From CAYGWP01 sp964353455 (lineage in GTDB: Bacteria > Planctomycetota > Phycisphaerae > FEN-1346), in NCBI GenBank assembly GCA_964353455.1, contig CAYGWP010000539.1, positions 1 to 17,990 of the forward strand: a DNA stretch of 17,990 nucleotides. Direction: 5' to 3'. Each line of letters begins with the position of its first letter. The stretch's first letter is position 1. Below the pieces are notes generated by a model that had not been told where the DNA came from, made no database searches, and saw only the letters and a list, made by a program, of their open reading frames with translations. Below, piece by piece: positions 8,139 to 13,042 of the stretch. The position numbers and the translations under genes were made by a program.

Positions 8139-8231
8139 GGCGCGGCGGGTCTCCGCACCCGCCGCGCCGGCACGCAACGTTAGGCAGAGCGCGGCGGGTC
8201 CGGAGGCCCGCCGCGCGAACACGCAACGTTA
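8139..8231. repeat. Tandem pair of family A palindromes with CACGCAACGTTA tails
   Basis: Two units of about 50 bp lie in tandem. Unit 1 (8139-8182) has GGCGCGGCGGGT and ACCCGCCGCGCC arms, then CACGCAACGTTA. Unit 2 (8189-8231) has GCGCGGCGGGTC and CCCGCCGCGC arms, then CACGCAACGTTA again. Arms differ slightly between units, while the 12-bp tail is identical. The strong stems just after the glycerate kinase-like stop codon could end transcription or protect the mRNA. Only two units exist and no spacer-like diversity is seen, so it is not a CRISPR array. Confidence 0.8.
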
Positions 8232-8260
8232 AACCGCTATAAAGGGGGCGCTTGATCGAG

Positions 8261-9085
8261 ATGAAACTGGCCTTCAGCACGAACGCCTTCAAGCAGGTCA
8301 GCCTGGAGGAGAGTCTCCGGCAGATCGCCGCCTGCGGGTACGCAGGCGTCGAGATCATGGCGGACGTGCCGCACGCCTACCCGCCGCACATGGACGCCCG
8401 CCGCCGCAGGGCCGTCGTTGACCTCTGCCGGGAACTCCGCCTGACAATTACAAATCTCAATGCGTTTACACTGTTCGCCCAGGGCGACACTCATCATCCG
8501 TCGTGGATCGAGCCCGACGCCGCGGCCCGCGCCCGCCGCATCGAGCACACCCTCAACTCGATCCGCCTGGCCCGCGACCTGGGCGCGCCCGGCATCAGCC
8601 TGGAACCCGGCGGCCCGCTGCCCGCCGGCATGGGCCGCACGGAGGCCATGGCCCTCTACCGGCAGGGCCTGCGGGAGGTCCTTCCGCTGGCCGAACAATG
8701 CGGCGTGAACCTGCTGGTGGAACCGGAACCGCACCTGCTGATAGAGCGGCCCGAGGAGTTCGAGGAACTCCTGGCGGGCCTCTCCCATCCGAGGCTGGGC
8801 CTGAACTTCGACATCGGCCACTTCTATTGCGTGGGCGTCGATCCGGCCGATGCCGTCCGCCGCCTCGGTCCACATATCCGGCACGTTCACCTGGAGGACA
8901 TCGCCCCCACGCGCGAGCACCGGCACCTGGTGCCCGGGCGCGGGGCGGTGGACCTGGAAGCGGCGATTGCCGCACTGGCCGATGCGGGATACCCCGGCTG
9001 GGTCACGGTGGAACTCTATCCGTACGAGGCCCAGGCGCGCGAGGTGGCCGAAGAGGCATATAAATATCTAGGGAAATGGTTCTGA
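8261..9085 (+). CDS. Sugar phosphate isomerase/epimerase-type TIM-barrel protein
   Basis: This is probably a cytosolic metal-dependent isomerase or epimerase of the xylose isomerase-like (AP endonuclease 2) superfamily. Substrate unknown. ATG 8261 gives 274 aa. An in-frame TTG at 8252 is possible, but AGGGGG is better spaced for the ATG. Seen: first strand KLAFSTNAF, GYAGVEIMADVP, and candidate metal ligands Glu154 (LLVEPEP), Asp184 with His187 (NFDIGH), His208/His210 (IRHVHLED) and Glu251 (VTVELYPY). The VEPEP-FDIGH-HVHLED-VELYP series is the usual ligand pattern of this superfamily. The stop codon overlaps the thiL start (TGATG), so translation is likely coupled. Endonuclease IV-like repair activity is less likely because of the short length. 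Confidence 0.85.
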   Translation: MKLAFSTNAFKQVSLEESLRQIAACGYAGVEIMADVPHAYPPHMDARRRRAVVDLCRELRLTITNLNAFTLFAQGDTHHPSWIEPDAAARARRIEHTLNSIRLARDLGAPGISLEPGGPLPAGMGRTEAMALYRQGLREVLPLAEQCGVNLLVEPEPHLLIERPEEFEELLAGLSHPRLGLNFDIGHFYCVGVDPADAVRRLGPHIRHVHLEDIAPTREHRHLVPGRGAVDLEAAIAALADAGYPGWVTVELYPYEAQAREVAEEAYKYLGKWF

Positions 9086-10023
9086 TGACCTCAGCCAAAG
9101 GCGAGTGGAAACTGATCGAGTGGATCCGCGGCCGCACGAAACTCGACCCCGCGGCGGTCCCCATCGGCCCCGGCGACGACATGGCCCTCGTCAGCCTCGG
9201 CGGCGAATCCCAGTGCCTCCTCACCATCGACGCGCTCCTGGAGGGCACGCACTTCGACCTCAAGAAGGCCACCCCCAAACAGGTCGGATACAAGGCCATG
9301 GCCGTCAGCCTCTCCGACGTGGCCGCCATGGCCGGCAAGCCCGTCTGCGCCGTGGCTTGGGTCGGCCTGCCGCAGGACCGCGACATGGCCTTTGCGAAGG
9401 ACCTCTCGACCGGGATGGCCGATGCGGCCGAGCGGTTCGCCTGCCCGGTGGTCGGCGGCGACATAACGAGTTGGAAAAATCCGCTGACGATCGGCACGGC
9501 GATCGTGGCTCGCCCCGCCGGCGTCCGCCCGGTGCGCCGCAGCGGCGCTAAGCCCGGAGACCTCCTCTTCGTCACGGGCGAACTCGGCGGCTCGGTCCTC
9601 GGAAGGCACCTGGAATTCGTGCCGCGCATCGCAGAGGCACGTCAACTTGCCGCCCTCGTCACGGTTCACGCCATGATCGACCTCTCGGACGGACTCTCGA
9701 CCGACCTGGGGCACATCTGCCGCGAGAGCGGCGCGGCCGCCGAAATCATGGCCGACGCCATCCCGATCTCGGCCGATGCGAAAAAACTCGCCGCCTCAGA
9801 CGGGCGCACGCCCCTGGACCACGCCCTGAGCGACGGCGAGGACTTCGAACTCCTCCTTGCGGTCGAGCCGGTCGATGCACAGGACCTCCTGAAGCAGAAC
9901 CCGCTGGGCGAGGTGCGCCTGACGCACATCGGCGCCGTCGTCGAAGGCAGCGGCGTCACCATCGCGGCGGCCGACGGCTCGAAGAAGCCGCTTCCGCCCG
10001 GCGGCTACGAGCACTTTAGATGA
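9085..10023 (+). CDS. thiL: Thiamine-monophosphate kinase
   Basis: ThiL phosphorylates thiamine monophosphate to thiamine diphosphate, the last step of the pathway. ATG 9085 overlaps the preceding stop in TGATG, with AGGGA about 10 bp upstream. An in-frame ATG at 9076 is an alternative that adds three residues. The product has 312 aa, the family norm. Seen (numbered from 9085): GPGDD at 28-32, TIDALLEGTHF near 47-57, VSLSDVAAMAGKP near 74-86, VGGD near 124-126 with the following TS, and the C-terminal SDGEDFELLLAV of the PurM-like fold. These are diagnostic of ThiL. The gene overlaps tsaE by four bases (ATGA). No thiamine riboswitch was seen, and no other thiamine genes are nearby. Confidence 0.95.
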   Translation: MTSAKGEWKLIEWIRGRTKLDPAAVPIGPGDDMALVSLGGESQCLLTIDALLEGTHFDLKKATPKQVGYKAMAVSLSDVAAMAGKPVCAVAWVGLPQDRDMAFAKDLSTGMADAAERFACPVVGGDITSWKNPLTIGTAIVARPAGVRPVRRSGAKPGDLLFVTGELGGSVLGRHLEFVPRIAEARQLAALVTVHAMIDLSDGLSTDLGHICRESGAAAEIMADAIPISADAKKLAASDGRTPLDHALSDGEDFELLLAVEPVDAQDLLKQNPLGEVRLTHIGAVVEGSGVTIAAADGSKKPLPPGGYEHFR

Positions 10024-10493
10024 GCCCCCCCGCCCGCAGCCTTGAGACCCGCGCCCCCGAGGAAACGCTCGACCTGGGCCGGCGTATCGGCCGCGCGGCA
10101 CGACCCGGCGACGTGCTGGCCCTTGTGGGCGAACTGGGGAGCGGCAAGACGGTCCTGGCGAAGGGCATTGCCGAGGGGCTGGGCGCCGCGACGGCCCGCG
10201 AGGTGACAAGCCCCACGTTCGTCCTCTGCCGCGAGTACCTGGACGGGCGGATTCCGTTTTATCATTTCGATGCATATCGGCTGCGGGGCGCGGCGGAGAT
10301 GGAGGCGATCGGCTCGGCGGAGGTCTTCGGCGGAGACGGCATCTCGGTCGTCGAGTGGGCCGACCGGGCGCCGCAGGCCCTGCCCTCCGACAGGCTGGAG
10401 GTAAGGCTGGAAGTAATCGGTGACGAGATGCGGCGATTGACGTTCACTGCCCGCGGCCCGCAGGCCGAGCGCCTGCTGAAGGGCATTCGGTAG
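10020..10493 (+). CDS. tsaE: tRNA threonylcarbamoyladenosine biosynthesis ATPase TsaE
   Basis: TsaE is the ATPase partner of TsaB-TsaD in forming N6-threonylcarbamoyladenosine at position 37 of ANN-decoding tRNAs. ATG 10020 overlaps the thiL stop by four bases, implying coupled translation. The 157-aa length fits the family (about 153 in E. coli). Seen: Walker A GELGSGKT at 37-44, the family motif TSPTFVLCREY at 63-73, Walker B-like YHFDAYRL with Asp84, and VVEWADR with Glu112 and Trp113. The C-terminal tail after RLTF is slightly extended. It ends three bases before the stop of the converging minus-strand cassette, with no terminator in between. Confidence 0.95.
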   Translation: MSPPARSLETRAPEETLDLGRRIGRAARPGDVLALVGELGSGKTVLAKGIAEGLGAATAREVTSPTFVLCREYLDGRIPFYHFDAYRLRGAAEMEAIGSAEVFGGDGISVVEWADRAPQALPSDRLEVRLEVIGDEMRRLTFTARGPQAERLLKGIR

Positions 10494-10496
10494 GGG

Positions 10497-10652
10497 TCAC
10501 TTCTTGAGCGATCGCTGAAGCCGCCTCAGGGATGCCGTTCGCTTCCGCCAATAAGCAACCTGTTCGCTGGGCGTCATGTTCTTGATTTGCTCATAGATTC
10601 GCGCCGCCCCGCGGCGTTTCATCTCGACACAGTCAAAGGTCTTTGCTTTCAT
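10497..10652 (-). CDS. Small 51-aa protein, copy 1 of a tandem pair
   Basis: The frame runs ATG 10652 to TGA 10497-10499 and encodes a basic 51-residue protein with the core KTFDCVEM, RGA, RIYE and MTPSEQVAYW. It is 35 of 51 residues identical to copy 2, located 9 bp upstream. That conservation, with matching length and ends, supports real coding despite the small size. It is the last gene of the PIN cassette. The FDCVEM and MTP-EQ-YW pattern is like small proteins I recall as partners of PIN-domain genes, so an antitoxin-like role is plausible, but this is inference. The ribosome site is weak (GAAGTGA). Confidence 0.8.
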   Translation of the reverse strand: MKAKTFDCVEMKRRGAARIYEQIKNMTPSEQVAYWRKRTASLRRLQRSLKK

Positions 10653-10661
10653 TCGTAGGAT

Positions 10662-10817
10662 TCACTTCTTGATCGAGCGCCGCGCCCGCTTCAGGGCCGC
10701 TTCCTGCTTCTTCCAGTAAGCGACCTGTTCCTTAGGCGTCATGCCTTTGGTTTCTTCGTAGATCCGGAGCGCGCCGCGGTGCATCATTTCAACGCAGTCA
10801 AAGGTTTTCGTCTTCAT
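10662..10817 (-). CDS. Small 51-aa protein, copy 2 of a tandem pair; probable PIN partner
   Basis: The frame runs ATG 10817 to TGA 10662-10664 and encodes 51 residues with KTFDCVEM, RGALRIYEE, MTPKEQVAYW and a lysine/arginine-rich C-terminus. A strong GGAGG lies nine bases before the ATG, inside the end of the PIN gene. The start overlaps the PIN stop by 20 bp, so the two genes are likely co-translated. The second half looks like one amphipathic, positively charged helix. It has no recognisable DNA-binding domain such as AbrB, RHH or Phd. An antitoxin role is inferred from position only. Confidence 0.85.
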   Translation of the reverse strand: MKTKTFDCVEMMHRGALRIYEETKGMTPKEQVAYWKKQEAALKRARRSIKK

Positions 10818-11274
10818 GGCCTATGACCTCCAGCGGCGAATGAATCGCTATCGCCGCATGCCCCATAATTGTATTCACCGCATTGTAGAGAGGAATCTTG
10901 TCAAAGTGAACAATGTGCGCGAAGTTCCAACTCACAATGAGAGAACAGCCGCTTGCGGTGGCCAAGGCGACGTGCAGGGCGTCCGCCGCCCATTTCGAGG
11001 CGACGATACCAGCACGCAGGTACTCCGCCTGCAAAGCCACCGCCGCTTCCTCAACTTCCAAGACCTCCATCTGTGCCTCCGTGCTCCTCAAGAACTCCTG
11101 AACGTGGGCGGGAGCAAGTGCTACCTCTCGACGTACCACGCTGGAACTGACCAGGGAAAAGCGCCCCGCTCGAACCTGATCGAAGAACGTGCGGCTGGCA
11201 TCGCTGAACTCCTCGTCAAACACGCCGCCGAAAACCGACGTGTCGGCATACACCCGAAGGATTCGCTTTGCCAT
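10798..11274 (-). CDS. PIN-domain protein, probable VapC-like toxin ribonuclease
   Basis: PIN toxins cut RNA with a magnesium-dependent acidic site. ATG 11274 follows AGGAG by eight bases and gives 158 aa. A longer frame from 11328 adds unlikely residues. Seen: Asp11 (VYADTSVFGG), Glu50 (VVRREVALAP), Asp98 (KWAADALHVALA) and the SWNFAHIVHF segment near 115-124, where Asn117 and His120 stand at the fourth site. These fit a PIN nuclease of the type with DTSV-GG near the N-terminus. It is the first gene of a three-gene cassette (PIN, 51-aa copy 2, 51-aa copy 1), so the toxin-like gene precedes its candidate partner. Base composition is visibly lower in GC than in flanking genes, suggesting transfer. 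Activity is unproven. Confidence 0.88.
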   Translation of the reverse strand: MAKRILRVYADTSVFGGVFDEEFSDASRTFFDQVRAGRFSLVSSSVVRREVALAPAHVQEFLRSTEAQMEVLEVEEAAVALQAEYLRAGIVASKWAADALHVALATASGCSLIVSWNFAHIVHFDKIPLYNAVNTIMGHAAIAIHSPLEVIGHEDENL

Positions 11275-11349
11275 GGCGAGAACTCCTGGATGCCCGCATC
11301 TATCAACAAAGACTTCCAGGCACTGCACAACATGTTAATCGTTCCACCT

Positions 11350-11373
11350 GGCGGGTCGGGAGACCCGCGGCGC
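11350..11373. repeat. Family A palindromic repeat
   Basis: GCGGGTC and GACCCGC arms surround GGGA, followed by GGCGC on the right. It sits between the PIN gene start and the end of the radical SAM gene, in a 134-bp gap with no other feature I can support. Confidence 0.65.
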
Positions 11374-11408
11374 AAACCAGAAACATCCGCGCTCAAGGAT
11401 GCGCCATG

Positions 11409-12941
11409 TCACCCCCGCCCGCGCCGGCGGCGGAGGCGGTCGAGGTCGAAGCGGGCGACCGCGATGCGGATGTCATCGCCCACGCGGCGGGCGCGAAGTT
11501 CAACCTTGTGGCCCGTGGTGTGGGCCCACTGGCGGGTAACCTCCACGTAATCCGCCAGTCGGCGTCGGAACTCGCGGGCGTTCTGGTGTCCCCACAATTT
11601 GACGGCGAGGCTGAAGAAGTCGAACTTCAGCGCCCGCCGCACCGCCGGCCACAGCGAGTAGAACCGGCAGAAGGCCCGCAGCGTCTCGACCTGGAGTTCA
11701 AACGTGCTCATGTTCTTCGGCTGGAAGACCACGTGGTGGGCGTCGTAGAGGCTCCAGTCGCGCGACAGCAGCCGCCCCGTGCGGTCCATCTCGTCGAAGA
11801 GCGGCGTCCCGGGCAGCGGCACCAGGATCATGAACTGGACGCTCTCGATGTAATTTGATCGTGCGAATCGCACGGTCTGGCGGAAGATTTCGCTGGTGTC
11901 GTGGTCGCCGCCGAAGATGAACATGCCGTGGATTCGGATGCCGCGGTCGTGGAACGCCTTGATCGCGCGTTCCATCTGCTCGACCGACTGCCGCTTGTCG
12001 TAGCACTTGAGGACCGCCGGGCTGACCGATTCCAGCCCGATATATACATAATAGCATCCGGCCTGCGCCATCAGGTCCAGGAGTTCCGGGTCGCCGGCGG
12101 CGTCGCAGCGAACCTGGGCGCTCCAGCCGATGCCCAGCCGCTCGGCGATCATCGCCCTGAGGAGTTCCTTCGCCCGCGCCCGGTCGGCCGTGAAGTTGTC
12201 GTCGTAGATGAAGACGTACCGGCCGCGCAGGTTCCGCAGTTCCGCCATCACGTTCTCGGTGCTCCGGAACCGGTACGCACGCCCGAACATCCTCGTCACC
12301 GAGCAGAAGGTGCAGTTGAAGGGGCACCCGCGCGACGTCTGCACCGGCGCAACGTGCTGATCCTTCGCCTTGGGGCTGTACCCCTGGATCAGCCTGAGGT
12401 CCGGCGCCGGCAGCGACTCCATGTCGGGGCACGTCGGGCACGCGGGGTTGTGCACTACCTTGCCCTGTTCTGCCCGCCCTCCGTCCTGGCGGGCCGCGGC
12501 GACCGAAGCAGAGCCGCCGGCGTGATACGAGAGCGACGGAATCCGGTCGAAACCCGTGCCGGCCTCGATCGCCTTCACGAGGTCCACGATGAGATCGTCG
12601 GCCTCGCCGCGGATGACGTAGTCGCAGTACTGGAGCGCCTCATCGACCAGGAACGTGACGTGCGGACCGCCCATCATCACGGGGATGCCCGCCCGGCGGA
12701 CGGCCCGGGCGAACTCGTACGCCCGCGGGGCCGTCGAGGTGATCGTTGAGATGCCCACCACGTCCGCCGAGAACAACGCGTCGAAGTCCACCGGCGACAC
12801 TTCCTCGACGTACACCTTCACGTCGTACCCGGCTGCGGCAAGACGCGTGCCCAGCATCACCAGGCCCAGGCGCGGCAACTTCCAGCGGCTGAAGACGTGG
12901 CGTTCCGGCGACTTCGGCTCAATCAGGACGATCTTCTTCAA
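11409..12941 (-). CDS. Cobalamin-binding-type radical SAM protein
   Basis: This is probably a cobalamin-dependent radical SAM enzyme, perhaps a methyltransferase; substrate unknown. The start is taken as TTG 12941, because GGAGG lies eight bases upstream and the protein then begins LKKIVLIEPKSP, as in the family. It has 510 aa. Seen: an N-terminal Rossmann-like B12-binding domain (about 1-150, with PRLGLVMLGTRL, VGISTITST and MGGPHVTFL, but no DxHxxG lower-ligand motif), then the 4Fe-4S motif CPFNCTFC with Cys206, Cys210 and Cys213. The radical SAM barrel follows (YIGLES, HGMFIFGG, PLPGTPLF). A basic C-terminal region ends RLRRRRGRG. A repeat-derived segment AARQDGGRAEQG lies between the domains. 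A strong promoter precedes it. No neighbour indicates its pathway. Confidence 0.9.
   Translation of the reverse strand: MKKIVLIEPKSPERHVFSRWKLPRLGLVMLGTRLAAAGYDVKVYVEEVSPVDFDALFSADVVGISTITSTAPRAYEFARAVRRAGIPVMMGGPHVTFLVDEALQYCDYVIRGEADDLIVDLVKAIEAGTGFDRIPSLSYHAGGSASVAAARQDGGRAEQGKVVHNPACPTCPDMESLPAPDLRLIQGYSPKAKDQHVAPVQTSRGCPFNCTFCSVTRMFGRAYRFRSTENVMAELRNLRGRYVFIYDDNFTADRARAKELLRAMIAERLGIGWSAQVRCDAAGDPELLDLMAQAGCYYVYIGLESVSPAVLKCYDKRQSVEQMERAIKAFHDRGIRIHGMFIFGGDHDTSEIFRQTVRFARSNYIESVQFMILVPLPGTPLFDEMDRTGRLLSRDWSLYDAHHVVFQPKNMSTFELQVETLRAFCRFYSLWPAVRRALKFDFFSLAVKLWGHQNAREFRRRLADYVEVTRQWAHTTGHKVELRARRVGDDIRIAVARFDLDRLRRRRGRG
12472..12495. repeat. Family B palindrome inside the radical SAM gene
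   Basis: GCCCGCC and GGCGGGC arms flank a short centre. On the coding strand it is read as ARQDGGRA, in the linker between the B12-binding and radical SAM domains (about residues 148-158). Other family B copies are at 14354-14380, 14516-14543 and 17585-17609. Confidence 0.65.
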
Positions 12942-13014
12942 GGCACATGCCTCCGCATGGAATCCGAATCCCTCCCAGGGCATGCGCAGAGGGACGCGGC
13001 AAGTCCCAACCGCC

Positions 13015-13042
13015 ATTATACCAACTACTTCTCGACAGTCAA
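13015..13042 (-). promoter_or_regulatory. Predicted strong sigma-70-type promoter for the radical SAM gene
   Basis: On the minus strand TTGACT (13042-13037), 16 bp, then a perfect TATAAT (13020-13015). The stop codon of the propeller gene (13025-13027) lies inside the spacer. The predicted leader to the TTG start is about 65-70 nt. This is the best promoter match in the window. Confidence 0.65.

Noticed and set aside
8139..8231. Possible CRISPR array
   Set aside because: Only two palindromic units with no unique spacer of usual length, and no cas genes. The same palindrome is scattered singly elsewhere.
4176..8358. Long minus-strand open frames opposite truD, htrA and the glycerate kinase-like gene
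   Set aside because: Composition is typical of antisense frames in GC-rich genes and the frames cross repeat elements. Plus-strand genes have clear domains.
9000..9085. Thiamine riboswitch ahead of thiL
   Set aside because: thiL overlaps the previous gene and has no leader. No TPP-box-like sequence was seen upstream of the operon either.
10494..10820. Non-coding gap between tsaE and the PIN gene
   Set aside because: It is not empty. Two 51-codon frames with strongly similar products explain nearly all of it.
10816..11858. Plus-strand frames across the PIN gene and the end of the radical SAM gene
   Set aside because: They have no motifs and span two well-supported minus-strand genes.
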